Shown here: in pieces, positions 10,691 to 23,109 of the stretch
How positions within the stretch are numbered: position 1 is the first letter of the stretch
How the letters are laid out: each line of letters opens with the position of its first letter
From: Welwitschia mirabilis
Lineage: Eukaryota > Gnetophyta > Gnetopsida > Welwitschiales
DNA length: 64,000 nt
Assembly: GCA_051453625.1 (NCBI GenBank)
Contig: JBOZIK010000001.1
Location: forward strand, 29,100,168-29,164,167
Reading direction: 5' to 3'
Program-made: the position numbers and the translations under genes
The notes under the pieces: generated by a model
What the model was told of the DNA's origin: nothing
The model's database searches: none
What the model saw: the letters and a program-made list of their open reading frames with translations, nothing else

Positions 10691-12290
10691 ATATAGGAAT
10701 AATAATGAAAATTTTAAAGATTTGACCTTATACAATAATTTTCACCTATCCCATCCATCTTCCATGAACTACTATAAAGAAGAAAATGATCCAATGAAAT
10801 AATTAAGGAACATAATAAAAATGCACCATGAAAATACTAGTAAACACATAGAAACTATGGTTGCATTTATTCAATAAAATCAAGGATCTCTTCTAATGCA
10901 AAATCTTCAAACCTATTCTTCTACATCTTTCCTTGAGGAAGATGAAAACAACTTAGGAACAAATGATTATGATTATGATTCTTTCTTTCAAATTGAAAAT
11001 AAAATTTTAAATCAAACTTCATCATCCTACTCGTTAGGATATGAGCAAAGGGAAAACAATGACAATTCGACTACATTTTTCAATAATGAATATGAGGATA
11101 ACTATTTATTATATGATGATGATAAGGCATTAGAAAACCATTTAGTAGATAAAGAATGAATTCATAAGAAATCTAAAAATTCTTTAATATATGATAGAAA
11201 TCATAATCATATTTTCTCTTCTAANNNNNNNNNNNNNNNNNNNNNNNNNNNNNNNNNNNNNNNNNNNNNNNNNNNNNNNNNNNNNNNNNNNNNNNNNNNN
11301 NNNNNNNNNNNNNNNNNNNNNNNNNNNNNNNNNNNNNNNNNNNNNNNNNNNNNNNNNNNNNNNNNNNNNNNNNNNNNNNNNNNNNNNNNNNNNNNNNNNN
11401 NNNNNNNNNNNNNNNNNNNNNNNNNNNNNNNNNNNNNNNNNNNNNNNNNNNNNNNNNNNNNNNNNNNNNNNNNNNNNNNNNNNNNNNNNNNNNNNNNNNN
11501 NNNNNNNNNNNNNNNNNNNNNNNNNNNNNNNNNNNNNNNNNNNNNNNNNNNNNNNNNNNNNNNNNNNNNNNNNNNNNNNNNNNNNNNNNNNNNNNNNNNN
11601 NNNNNNNNNNNNNNNNNNNNNNNNNNNNNNNNNNNNNNNNNNNNNNNNNNNNNNNNNNNNNNNNNNNNNNNNNNNNNNNNNNNNNNNNNNNNNNNNNNNN
11701 NNNNNNNNNNNNNNNNNNNNNNNNNNNNNNNNNNNNNNNNNNNNNNNNNNNNNNNNNNNNNNNNNNNNNNNNNNNNNNNNNNNNNNNNNNNNNNNNNNNN
11801 NNNNNNNNNNNNNNNNNNNNNNNNNNNNNNNNNNNNNNNNNNNNNNNNNNNNNNNNNNNNNNNNTATTTAGAGAGGAAGAGGAATTAAGCCAAGAAACAT
11901 TAGAATATATTTCATTAAATAATGAAAACAATGAGACATTTTAATTCTACAATCTTTCTAATGATCTTTTTAAGAAACCCACAAACATAAAAAATAAGAA
12001 TAATTCTCAACAAAATGAAAATGAAGAACTAAAAATAATCAATCAAAAAGACGAGAGAGATACACTGAATGACAAAAATATTCAAACAATCAACTCTCCA
12101 AATCACATTTTTGTCCTTAAAAGTAATGAACCATATCATCTTAAGGATTTGAGCTCAAACATCTTCCAATTTCTTCATTTAAAAGCTTCATGTGCAAAAG
12201 TAACATTGTTTCCTCATTTTCAAAGTCAACTCTACCATGTACTTCCATTGGTCATTCTTTTCCACAACAAAATTTGAGATACCTTGGTAC
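10690..12290 (+). pseudogene. Gag-like acidic coding region of element B (640-base gap inside)
   Basis: A frame with few stops runs from about 10690, with HHENTSKHIETMVAFI, then QGSLLMQNLQTY. This is like the helical tail of Athila gag (repeated I/L heptads followed by QG-L). An Asp/Glu/Asn-rich stretch follows, open at 10896-11159 (EEDENNLGTNDYDYDSFF). After the gap the same style continues (NEELKIINQKDERDTLND at about 12020-12080), with the last readable part near 12290. No zinc knuckle or protease follows. I read it as a shortened gag fused to, or followed by, an acidic region of unknown role. Element F has a similar arrangement at 54.5-55.0 kb. Confidence 0.45.
11225..11864. other. Assembly gap (640 N)
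   Basis: 640 unread bases inside element B's gag-like region. Open frames that cross this gap are artefacts of N translation. Confidence 0.98.
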
Positions 12291-14978
12291 TTTTAATTGG
12301 GAAGAACCATATCTTCTTGATCCTAATATATGTTTGAAATTAAATGTTAAATAGCTTCTTAGATATGTTAAATCTATCTTAATCTATTACACTAATAAGT
12401 TTCTTGCAAGTTCTTTGATATTAGATAAAGCCTCTCATGTTTAATATCAATCTCTAAATGCAATCTATGTTTGAAATCCTTCATTTTATGAGTTTGATAA
12501 GAGATTGTTTTTCAGATTGTTTTTCCATGATTTTTATGATTTTTTGTCTCTTACATTAATGCTGTGGAAAAAAATTGTCATGTATTTATGCAAAATTGAA
12601 AAAGCCTTATTTTCCTCTTAAGAATTCATGTCTTAAATCAAATGATAGGAAACATTTTAAAGATCCTTAAAAATTATCTTGGAAACTTCCTTTGAGTCCC
12701 TTTTTACATGTCTTTTCCAATGATGCTCAATATTCAAAAAGCTATCATAAGATATTATCTTTCAATCTTATCTTTCAATGACACTTATCATTTCTTCATC
12801 TCTTATTTAAATTTGAAAAATTGTGCTATCTAGATATTATCTTTTTACTCTCACTTCTTCTAATTGATTCGACTTAAGAATAATTGCATACATTTCATGC
12901 TTTATCAATTGGTGAATATTTTATTTAGATCTTATTTTTCTGAAATAATATAAATTTCTTAAGACCATCTTTCTTTTGCTTTATTTCTTTCTTCTTCAAA
13001 AAAGTGTGAGTTTGATTTTAGATTTTTAAATAAAGATTACTTGCCTTTGATCTTTTCCTTTGGCTTCTATGATACTTTTGATTTTTAGTTTTCTATTTTA
13101 ATAGTCTCTATTTTCTATTTTTAGTTTTTATTTCTATTTGTAATTTGTATTTTTTATTTTCTATTCTAAAATAATAATCTATCATCCCCTTTGTTATTTG
13201 GATGATAAGACAGATGATAGTCTACTTTTTTAGTTTCTATTTTCAAGTTTTTCTATAAGTTTTTTTATATTCTATTTCTATTTCTTATATGTGTCATCCT
13301 CTTTGTTGTCTAAACAATGAGCAGGATGATAGTCAATAAAATAATGATTTTAGTTAGAGAAAATACATTTTTAGGATTCTATTGAGATTTCTAAGTTGAT
13401 TGCTTAAGAATTTTAAAAATTAAATTGGTAAAATTTGGAATTACATGAGCAAATCACCTAAATTTTTTCTTAGCTTTTTCCCTCACAAGATTATTATGGC
13501 ATTACTTGATTATTTTTTTAAACCTGACTTGTGTATTTATTTTTATGATTGATCTTTTAACTTAGGAATTTTAGTGATTAGATTAGATTCACCCAGTATT
13601 AGAATATTCATATATTCATGAACTTTAATTTGAAGGAAGATGCGATGTTTTTCTCAATGGTGAAAAGATCTTAAATAGTTTAAGAGTGTTCTTTTCTGTC
13701 TTGGTTTTACAACTATTACCTTTGTATTTTGGAGTGTTTGATCATGAGAAATGTTGTATTATTTTTAATAAGATAAAAAATAAGAGAGTAAAATGAAGAC
13801 CATGATGTTTTATAATATCTTAAAAACATGGTCACCATAATATCCTATTGCAAGTACACTGAGGCAAATATTTTTAAGAAAAGCCTTTGATAGTGTAATA
13901 TGGTAGTTGTGGGAACTTCACTGGGAGGTTAGTTGGCCATGCTTTATGGGTCCTTACTTCTTTAGCTATGGTTGCACTCCCCTCATCATGGATAATAAAG
14001 CTGTACTAAAATTTGAGGCTATGGAATCAGTGATGTTCCTAGTATCATCATAGGAATTGTTTGTTTTTTAGACTCTTAGTCCTTTTACATAATCATTTCA
14101 TTTCTTAAGATTTGGGTGTTTGTTATGAGATGACGACGAGTGAGTTCATTTTTGAGTAATTCTTTGGTTTCATCATTCATTTTTTAAAGCATTTTATTTT
14201 AGAATAATCATAATGATACCTTATCAAATGGAATTTTTGTACAAAAAGTAATGAATTTTTCACATCGAGTGATGTTATGATTTCTTTTATGGGAGTTGGC
14301 TAGGTTAAAATATCAAATCAGTAAACTATTTTTAGTTTATGTTATCTTATGTCCATTTTTCTTATTTCTTTTATAGCTTAGTTGGTTATTTCAAAGTTAC
14401 TACTATATTTTCATAGCATGTCTTTCTCGTTCAAGTTTTTAATAAAACATAATTTGTTACTTAGATAAGTTTTTTCTAAATAAATTTATGTTATTTTTAG
14501 ATTTTTGATGTTCTAAGCACTGCTCATTTTTTTCTGTGATGAAACATTTTTATTTTTCACTCTTTTCTTTACCTATCAAAATATTTCATTAATATCTATT
14601 TTTCAAATCTGAAATTACTCAGCTTTTTACTTCGTTTAGAAAGTTGTCTTTTTTACCTGCCTTCTCACTCCCATCTACTTTCTTTGCTTTATTTTTCTAA
14701 TACAAGATGTATTAGTTTTTTTTTTTTTTTTTAAAGAGGAGATAGAAACCCATTTTTATGAACCATTTTCAAAAATAATTTAACTTAATTCAGAGCTTTT
14801 ATGAAATAAAATTTTTAAATTTTTATACACATTTTGCATTATTTATTATTTATCTATGTGATGTGTTTTATGAGCTTGTTCTATAGTTTTTGGATTTATC
14901 TTTTAAAAAAATAGCTCACAATTATGGTGTTTTGACCTATTTTTTGTTAGGAACTGACAGAGGCTAAGTGGAGGGCTA
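12291..14978 (+). other. 3' internal non-coding region of element B
   Basis: No conserved protein domain is found on either strand. T-rich sequence at 13060-13335 contains two palindromes (13181-13221 and 13292-13333). The stretch 13893-14005 matches 5605-5730 downstream of element A pol, and 14240-14420 matches 40655-40840 in element D. The sequence CTAAGTGGAGGGCTA ends the region next to the 3' LTR, and equivalents occur in element D (41909-41923) and ahead of 16562, so it is the polypurine-tract equivalent. Confidence 0.55.
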
Positions 14979-16051
14979 TGTTGCACTACCAATTTGTGGT
15001 TATTTGATTAGGTTTTTATGAGTTGTTTTGCAGGACTTTTACATAGGTTTAAGTGCAATTTTGAGAATTTTGAAGATTCAATAGAAAATCTTAGAAATGT
15101 ATGATTCTTACTAGATTTGATGTATTAAAGGAAAATTTTGATGCAAAGAGCTTTAGAGAAGGATTACTAATAAAAAAAATCTAATTTCACCTTAAGAAAA
15201 TATCAAAGAAGACTATTGTCCACTCCATCATCTCCATGATGGGCAGAATGACAACTACTAATGTGAACTGCTAAATCACTACTGAGTCTTCTGAGCCATC
15301 TTTTGTAATGTTCTATCATTTCTTGGCTATTAACATGTAACCATTAGGATGACATTAATATGTAACCAACTCTAATAATTACCCTTGACCATTTCATCCA
15401 TTTCTGAATTGTAAAGGAGTGTGCCTAACTGCACCTTATGTTTTTCCTTTTCTATTATATTTTTCTATAAATAATTCCTCCTTCAACTCTCCTTTGCATT
15501 TTCATTGCATTGGAAATTCTTGTGATAAGAGGTTAAATGGTAGAAGATCCATTTTGAGCATTCTAAAAAGATATGCACTCGGTGGAGAGCTGTGTATAGT
15601 CCATTGAGATCCAACTATTTTGTAACTAAGATGTTTATTACTCTTTCTTAACATAAATCTTGTTTTGTTTTCATATTTGTATTATAGATTTTCTAATAAT
15701 CCTTATAGTCTATGATTCCCTTGATCTAGTGATAATTTATTGGGCGATATATATTATCAAGGGTAACCCTTTATTAAGAATAAAAGTAAGCAATCTTAGT
15801 TCATTTTTCATTCATCTATATGAGCTGCACTTTGCATTTGCGTTACATTCCTTTATTTCCCTACATTGTTATTTATTTCTAGTTCCTATTCCATTTTGTA
15901 AAGCAATTTAAGTCTCATATCATAGTCTTTAACATGGATAAAACATACTCCCAATCGTACTAGTATGATGTATTGTGTAATATAGCTATTTATTTTATGA
16001 ATGATAGAATATTTCTAAACTTAAGCATTTGCACAAATACACACTGTAATA
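14979..16051 (+). repeat. 3' LTR of element B
   Basis: Starts TGTTGCACTACC and ends ACACACTGTAATA, matching the 5' LTR at 8640-9723. It contains palindromes at 15220-15255 and 15313-15354. Small open frames at 15419-15607 and 15660-15911 are chance openings within LTR sequence. Confidence 0.85.
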
Positions 16052-16056
16052 GAGAG
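16052..16056 (+). repeat. Target-site duplication of element B, right copy (GAGAG)
   Basis: Exact repeat of 8635-8639 directly after the 3' LTR. Confidence 0.82.
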
Positions 16057-16260
16057 GGTGATAGAGATTTAGAAGGATAATTTAATAAACATTCCTAATA
16101 TGCTTCATGTCCATCATAATGTGACCATAACCAACCTATGAGATTACATCTCTCACTACTTTTTAGATATTGAGGAGCCTATTATTGAGCCACATATGGA
16201 GACAAGTGATAAGAGAGACTCTGATATGGAGGTTGAGTTCTAGTCCTCTTCACACATGGA
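16052..16260 (+). pseudogene. Third ORF of element A, C-terminal part (resumes after element B)
   Basis: Immediately beyond the target duplication the reading continues with KDNLINIPNMLHVHHNVTI, then DIEEPIIEPHMETSDKRDSD and a stop near 16245. The helical Lys/Glu tail left of element B and this acidic tail join naturally if B and one GAGAG copy are removed. This supports both the nesting and the view that 7600-8639 is a coding remnant. The function is unknown. Confidence 0.48.
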
Positions 16261-16330
16261 CCTATGATTGTTGATGTAGTTCTTAGTTATATAGCAATTT
16301 TACTTCTTTCATACTATTATACTCAAGAAC

Positions 16331-16389
16331 ATTAATTTTTAATTGGTAATCAATATTTACATTAATTTTTAATTGGTAATCAATATTTA
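16331..16389 (+). repeat. 30-bp tandem duplication
   Basis: The 30-bp unit beginning ATTAATTTTTAATTGG is present twice in a row with no mismatch apart from the last base. It lies between the third ORF and the probable 3' LTR of element A. Confidence 0.95.
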
Positions 16390-16561
16390 TGTAATGCTTA
16401 TTTGATAGTAACTTCCTTTTATTTTACATTTTCTATTTATATAGATATGTAATCTAATTTTTAATTGGATTTTAAGGTTTTCTTTTCTAGTAATTTAGCA
16501 TCACAAAGTCTTTGTTTACTTTGTTGGTTGAGGGACTAACAAAATGCTAGATGGAAAGATA

Positions 16562-17830
16562 TGATGTAATCCCAACTTATCATATTTTCATAGTGTAATT
16601 GATGATGTTTTGCAAAGAACAAGAATTTAATTCAATCATTTTTAGAAATTTTATTGTGTACCAATATAAAAATTTAATTATGATATTAAGTTCCATATTT
16701 TCATTCATAAAAACAAGAATTCAACTAAGGAACAAAGTGGAGCAAAGAGTGGAAGAAAATTCTAAGAAATTCACTGTCATTCTTGTTATCATTTCCTCAA
16801 TAGAGGGCATGACCACATGGGCTATGGTATTCAAGGCTAACTTGGGGAGGCTGACTTGGTGAGGCTAACATGACTAGTCTAGGTGCCTGTCATAGCCTAT
16901 GTTATCCCCACGACATAGGGAATGACATATCCAGTAAGCTTTAAATTCAAATCCCAATGAGCTTATTACATTATGAATTATAATTGGATGATAAAGGGGT
17001 GTCATTCCATATGTCATCTCAATGCTAACAATGAAATGACAATTTCATAACTTCTTCCTGACCAAATTAATTAAGATCTAGTCTAAGCCTAATGATGCCT
17101 CTTGCCTATACCAACCTTCTTGACCTGTAATCACCTTAGGAAAACTATAAAAATCCCCCATTTCAAATCATTTCATCATATTTTAGCATTGGAGGATTGG
17201 TGACAAAGGCATCCAAGGAGTTAAGGGTTTATTTAAGCATAGAAGAGAACATTCTTAGTGATTAGACTATGCTTTTGACATTGAAAAATCAGAACCTTGT
17301 TGAGGTGTTTTGTAAGACATTCCATTTATTTAATAAAATGTCTTTCTTCTTAAATTTAGATTATTTCTATTATGGCTTATGTTAAAGTCTGATTAATGCT
17401 ATTTCTTATATTAATTATAATTTAAATACAAGTCATAAGGGATGAGTTTGAGTAATAACAACTTAGAAATTTGATTATCATAGGATTACATATTCATTAT
17501 TCATTCATTTTTGCATTGCACATTAGAATAGTTGCATTCTCAATTTTCCTTTTTCCATTATAAGAATACAAAATTTATCAAAAATATTGGACTGCAATTT
17601 AAGTATTTATTCTTTCTTATTTATGTTCTTGATTAGTATTTTATCTTATGCTCTCCAGATTATGACATTCATTGGTTGAATCACTCTATACTAGGCCTAA
17701 TTGAAATTCCATAATTTCTAGAATTAACTACTATAAAGTGTAACTTAGGCCATAAACATTGATCCTTCAATAATTCTATTCATCTTTAGGTAAATCAGAT
17801 TGATAATCTACTTGATCTTAGATTAATCTA
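16562..17830 (+). repeat. Probable 3' LTR of element A
   Basis: Three lines of evidence. The sequence just before it, CTAGATGGAAAGATA, is a mutated form of the pre-LTR tract CTAAGTGGAGGGCTA of element B. The start TGATGTAATCCCAACTT resembles TGTTGTGCTATCAATTT of the B LTR. Inside are two copies of the ~40-bp palindrome (about 16899-16930 and 16998-17041), a TATA-like CTATAAAAAT near 17150 and a GACATTCATTGG block near 17665 that resembles the B/D LTR 3' half. The right boundary is approximate. The open frame 16599-16862 within it is not a gene. Confidence 0.45.
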
Positions 17831-18604
17831 ATTGATTTCTTTTCTTTAGATCTAATGTAACTCATTAAAAATATAGTTAACCCTTTTTATCGAGATTCAA
17901 TTAGCTCCATTAATGCTCTAGTAAACACCTCATGTTTCAAGTTTTTTTTAGTTACATTTCTATTTAGATTGAATATTATTAAATCGTCAAGGGCATTGAT
18001 CTATTAGAGATTTTGCTACCAATCAAACTTTTATTATCTTGTACTTTTTACTTACATACAAAGGATAAACAACATATTTTAGTTTAGCATCAATTGGCAA
18101 TAAATTAATTTCAAAAGTCTTTCCATTTAACTTCGATGACAAATTTACTATGCAAAAAGAATAGTGTTCATAATCTGAGGTTTACTTATTACTGCTACCT
18201 CTAAATACTTCCCCTTACCTTATGCCATAAATGTGTATAAAACTAACAATCATAATAGGATTTCCTACACAAGCATGCAAGTTAAATAATAATTATTAAT
18301 TCATAATTCCTATATGTAAAATGACTCATATCATGTTCAATTAAATAAGATTTAATTTTAAAGTGAAACATTAATATATCCAAAATTTATAAGCAACTCT
18401 TGATAATATATTTCCATTAAGATGTAAATCCAATTATAATAAATAATGACTAGAGTATTTATGATCATATTTTATTAATCATTATAGGACTAATTAAATC
18501 ATAGTAATGAGACTTACATACAATAATAAAATAGATATCGTAATGATCCTTTTAAGTAGCACATAATATTAGAAAGAGTATCTTAACCACTATCATAGTT
18601 AAGC

Positions 18605-18606
<2 letters not shown>

Positions 18607-18645
<39 letters not shown>
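18607..18645. repeat. (TA)n microsatellite
   Basis: About 19 uninterrupted TA units. Confidence 0.95.
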
Positions 18646-18648
<3 letters not shown>

Positions 18649-18690
18649 TGTATGTATGTATGTATATGTATATGTATATGTATATACATA
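18649..18690 (+). repeat. (TATG)n / (TATATG)n microsatellite
   Basis: GTATGTATGTATG followed by repeated TATATG units, directly after the TA run. Confidence 0.9.
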
Positions 18691-19447
18691 TTATAAGATT
18701 TAGCAGTTTGATAAAAATAATAATTGATCACATTAATAACTTGAACTAAGTAAAGATAAGCAAAACTAAATACTTAGGTCTTTTTATTTTGATATGAATA
18801 ATAAAAAAAGAAAAAGAACAAAAAGAAACATAACAAATCTGATTTATTTTTAGATTTTGTCTCATATTTACACTCTTCCTTATCTTATTCTTCATGAAAA
18901 GGATCATATTCTTCTAATGTGTAGGATTTCCTTCATGTCATGAGTAATCAAGTCCAATCATTTTAAAATGAAGAGATATTCATCTAGAGAATATTTCATT
19001 AGATAAAAAGAATAAGTGGATTTTAAAACTAATTTAATAAACACTTGCTTCTTAGATAGAGTGGCATGATGTATGGAAGACAAGAGTGTTAGGAGTTTTA
19101 ACTTGAGATGAAAGTAAATCCTAAAGTACTTATACATTTTTCCAATAAGAACGGAGTATGGAAAGTCTATAATATTCAAGTTGAAATAATATGTTTTTTG
19201 GAATAATAGCTAAGGCATTAATAGAATGTTGTTGTTCCATGAAGTATAAAAGATAAGCTCTATAATTAGAAGTTTTATCTTATTACTTAATAAGAGATAA
19301 GAAATTATATGTAAAGACCAAATGGAAAAAATCAATACTTAGAAAGAAGTAAGAAAGTGAAAAGAGTATTTTTCCACCTAATTGGCTTATTGTAAAGAAT
19401 CCTAATATCCTCTATTTTATCTTTTATTGAATCATCTAGAGGCTAGA

Positions 19448-21843
19448 TGTAATACCCTAACTTATCTTACCTTGATTAGACTTTATTTTTTATTTTTTTC
19501 CTTCTTTAATATTATTAACTAATAAGTAGAATATAACCTAGCATAAAATTCTATTTTTTATTATCATTTTTATATTTTAGGGGAAAAAACTAAACTCTTA
19601 CTATGTATTTACTATAAATTTCTAGGTTGTTTTGGTTTACAACAATAGTATTGTGATAAGTTTGTATCCTATACTTCTTCCTAGCTTTTCTTCAATAGAA
19701 AGATACCTGGAAAATGGTTAACAAGATATAAATTTATTATAAAAAACACATGAATACGTTTGACGGTAATACTTAACCAGGTGGTTGTAACTCTCATTAA
19801 TGGTATTCTAATTTGAAATCTAGCCATTCTTTGGATAGCCATTAGTTATACTTTAGGTTTTAAACTATACACACTTAGCTAGGCTTAACTCTATATGTTT
19901 ACACATCACTTAGATAAATCCCCAATATAGCTCATAGGTGCTATGTAAGATGGATGTATGCTTACAATTGACCCCTGCTTTATTGATACATGTTTGGATG
20001 GTGCAACATGATTCTTTAATGCTACAGGTTTAGTATGTTAAGTTTGAAGAAGTTCATACATGAAATGATAGGATTGATGATCAAATCTGTCTCCATAAGT
20101 GTAATATTTTTAAAAAAAAAATGCAATGCAATTTACCTTAATGATAAGATTTAAGTACATGGATGATATTTGTTAAGATTATTTGAATTTAGTTATATTT
20201 GATAAATATACCATTCAAATAAATATACAAAATTCTATCTAATGTTGACATTTAATAGGGTATTTAAATAGTTATGACAATTCTAATCATTATTAGGTTT
20301 TTTAATAGAAATAATCATACAATAGAAAAACAAAGATATTAAAATATATTTATATTTAAGATAATATTAATAAAAATCTAAATAAAGAAAATATTCCTTT
20401 ATTATTTTTCATAATAATAATAATAATGATATTTAAAAAGTATCAAATTTTATCTTGAGAATATACTTAAAACAAACTAATCTATACCTACAATTATGCT
20501 AATCCTAGAAGCATTGTTTCATGCTCATATGATAATATACTATAGTTATGTGTAATGAAGATAAACAAAGGAAGTATAGCTCAAGCATGGTTATCAATAT
20601 TAATTCTTTATTTGAGACTCATATAGTTGTAGCATAAATCAAGAAAACAAGTGATAACTTAATGACTATTTAAGTTAGTTAAATTACTAAGGTGGAAACT
20701 CTTATAAGCATGTGTATTCAAAGTAAGGTTAAAAAAAAAAAGGTAAAATAGGTATTTCTTCTAATAAAATATTATTACTAGAAAGTGTAGCTTGATGTTA
20801 TGAGTTATAACTTATGATATATACTTGAATTACTATATAATTTTATTAAATAATGTTTCTATAATTTAAGACATTAATTATAAGTGTTTTGGGCTCTAAG
20901 AAGAAATCATAATAAATAATTAATTAGGAGGTTAAAAATAAATAAAATATAATATTTTTACATAAATTAGATTTATAATAGAATCCTTAGAGCTCACTTA
21001 AACCATTTAAAATTCTAAAAGTTTTGAAGTCATGATTTAAGATTAGAAACTATTACATTTGTCAAAATTACAATCCTATTACACTATAGTAAAATAACTA
21101 TAATTTCCAAAATACTTTATGCTTTTAAATGATTTTATATATTGTAGAAACATTATTTAATTATCTATAACCTAGGATACTTATTATTTAAAATAACATA
21201 ACTAATAGTTATATAAATTAAAATTAATTAATTACTATTTTTTACATTTATCTCCTAACACATTTGCATAAATAATTTTCTTAAAAATTGTTATAAATAA
21301 AAAGTTGATGTTTTCAAATTTTTACAACTGTAACATAATCCTAGACTAATAAAAAACATTCTAATAATTTATTACTACTATTTAATGAGCTATACTAGAT
21401 AAACTAAACATCTAAAATATGTCTTAGCTAACTATTACTAAAGAAAATCAATGTGTAAAAGAAAAATAAATGCATAAAAACATTTTAATGAGCCTTAAGA
21501 TTGTCAAGAAGGAGCACCAACCTAAAAGAGATTTAAAGAATTAGAATTTTATGCCTAATAAAGTTGATCTAATGCAAAATAAATGAAAATATAATATTAA
21601 ATATTTATATTTATATAAATAAATATTGATACCCAAATTTTTATAATGATCCTCTAATATCTTGATCATAATCATCCATTGATAATCTTCATCACCAAGA
21701 ATAAGAAATCCCTCATTTCTACTTGATTTCTTAAGTAAGAGCCAATGGGATGAAATACATTTTATAACATGATACCATGATATAATGGACTAATGTAAAA
21801 TTTCATTAATCTACTAGAATCTTAAAAGAGATCATATGGATAA
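19448..21843. other. AT-rich stretch; possible LTR start at 19448
   Basis: TGTAATACCCTAACTT at about 19449 resembles the first bases of plant chromovirus LTRs (TGTAAxACCCxA), preceded by AGAGGCTAGA. I could not find a second copy, a primer-binding site or an end, so the boundary is open. The rest of the stretch has no protein motif. Confidence 0.25.
21839..21843. repeat. Target-site duplication, left copy (GATAA)
   Basis: GATAA directly next to the LTR at 21844. The same five bases follow the other end at 23110-23114. Confidence 0.8.
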
Positions 21844-23109
21844 TGTTGCGGTGTGAATTTATGTAATCTTTAAGTCCTTAGACAAATCTTATAAATCATA
21901 ATACTTGAAAAGCAATATGTATTAGTATAGATGGAAGTTAATCTGAATGTCATAATCTATTGGAAAAACTAGGCTAAGAGTTAGAAAATGGATTTCACAA
22001 AGTATTTTAGACTTTTCCTCTTCTAGTTAATGAAAGTAAACAATAATACAAATACAATGCAAGATGAATGATAATAAAATGCAATGGATGAAATGCAAGT
22101 GATATGAATTCTACTTGAATTTTAATCCTCCTATCATAATAACTAGTTCTTATAATTTAGATCAATTAGAAAGAGTTTGTTACTTGTTCATAACCAACAT
22201 GAACTATAAGATGTTCCAAATAGAATATGGATAATTCAAGTATGAAATGGAATAAAGAAAATGCAATGCAAAACCTAAACTAATGAAGTCAACCTTAACA
22301 AAGTTTACCTTTATGATCTAAACTTAGAAAGTTATCACCAAACCATAATCAACATAAACCATAAGGGATGTTTACATAATAGGAGTGAAAAGAGTAATTG
22401 AATTAACCATCAACTTTTCATCCACTTGTAGCAAAGTAGTAGTACTTCAATTGAGGATACTCAACCAAACACCAAGGTAAACTTCTTTATGTAGCTATTG
22501 GATGGACATTTTGTTCTTTGGTCTTTTATCACAAGAATATTCAGTCTAAAGGATAGAAATTAAAGTGAAGAAAAGGGAGGGTATTTATATTTTTACATTG
22601 AATTTCTAGAAGCTTAATCCTAAGAATCAAAGAAGAAACCCTAGCAATCCATATGGGTCACATGATCCCATTATAAAGATAAGTCTTTCCATCCATATAA
22701 AAATAGGTGTCATCCTGAATCTCATGCGGATGACAATGGAGATGTCACTAGATGTCACTCCTTATGAAAATGTGATCCATTAGCTTTATGCCCCACATTT
22801 AACTCCATATCTTTAATCCATATCATTTTTTATGTAATCTTGATTGTTGTGGGGACAACAGAGGGGACAAAAGACCCCTTAATCTTCTAATTCAAAGGGA
22901 AATTAGTCTTCTACTTGTTTAATCATTCCTTCAAAGAATGAAGCATCAAAATATGCTTGCGATGCCTCCAAATATGCTAAGAATTATATGATTTAGTGAA
23001 CATCTTATCAATCTTTCATAATCATTAGAATTACATTCAAACCTGTATAGATGTTTTGCAAAAGTACTCAAAGTATATCATCAAATTCCTATAAATTGGC
23101 ATTGTAATA
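21844..23109 (-). mobile_element. Solo LTR, same family as the 3' LTR of element D
   Basis: Read on the minus strand it starts TATTACAATGCC (from TGTTGCAATGC) and ends CACACCGCAACA. It aligns along its whole 1.27 kb with 41924-43175: shared words include TTTATAGGAATTTGATG near the start, a TATAAATACCCTC promoter block and CTAAGGACTTAAAGATT near the end. A perfect 5-bp duplication (GATAA) flanks it and no internal sequence is present. It was therefore formed by recombination between the two LTRs of a complete element. Palindrome copies lie at 22707-22748 and about 22850-22880. Confidence 0.88.
22581..22589 (-). promoter_or_regulatory. TATA box of the solo LTR
   Basis: Minus strand ATATAAATAC, followed by CCTCC, matching CTATAAATACCCTC in the element D LTR (42431). 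Conservation in two diverged LTRs supports a core promoter. Confidence 0.5.

Larger units (their letters stand above)
8640..16051 (+). mobile_element. Element B: pol-less Athila-like LTR retrotransposon
   Basis: It is a 7.4 kb element bounded by two directly repeated LTRs of about 1.08 kb and a perfect 5-bp target duplication. The primer-binding site follows the 5' LTR after two bases. The interior (about 5.25 kb) contains a gag-like acidic coding stretch but no protease, RT, RNase H or integrase motif that I can find, although 640 bases are hidden in a gap. It therefore looks like a non-autonomous element that would have used proteins of a relative such as A or D. It is inserted in the same orientation inside the third ORF of element A, so it is younger than A. 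Its LTRs are clearly diverged from each other, so the insertion is old. Confidence 0.82.
17831..19447. other. AT-rich stretch without recognisable gene
   Basis: No coding or transposon motif recognised. It contains the TA and TATG microsatellites at 18607-18690. The open frame 18958-19179 on the minus strand resembles nothing I know. Confidence 0.6.

Noticed and set aside
11191-11931. Long open frames on both strands
   Set aside because: They consist almost entirely of translated N bases.
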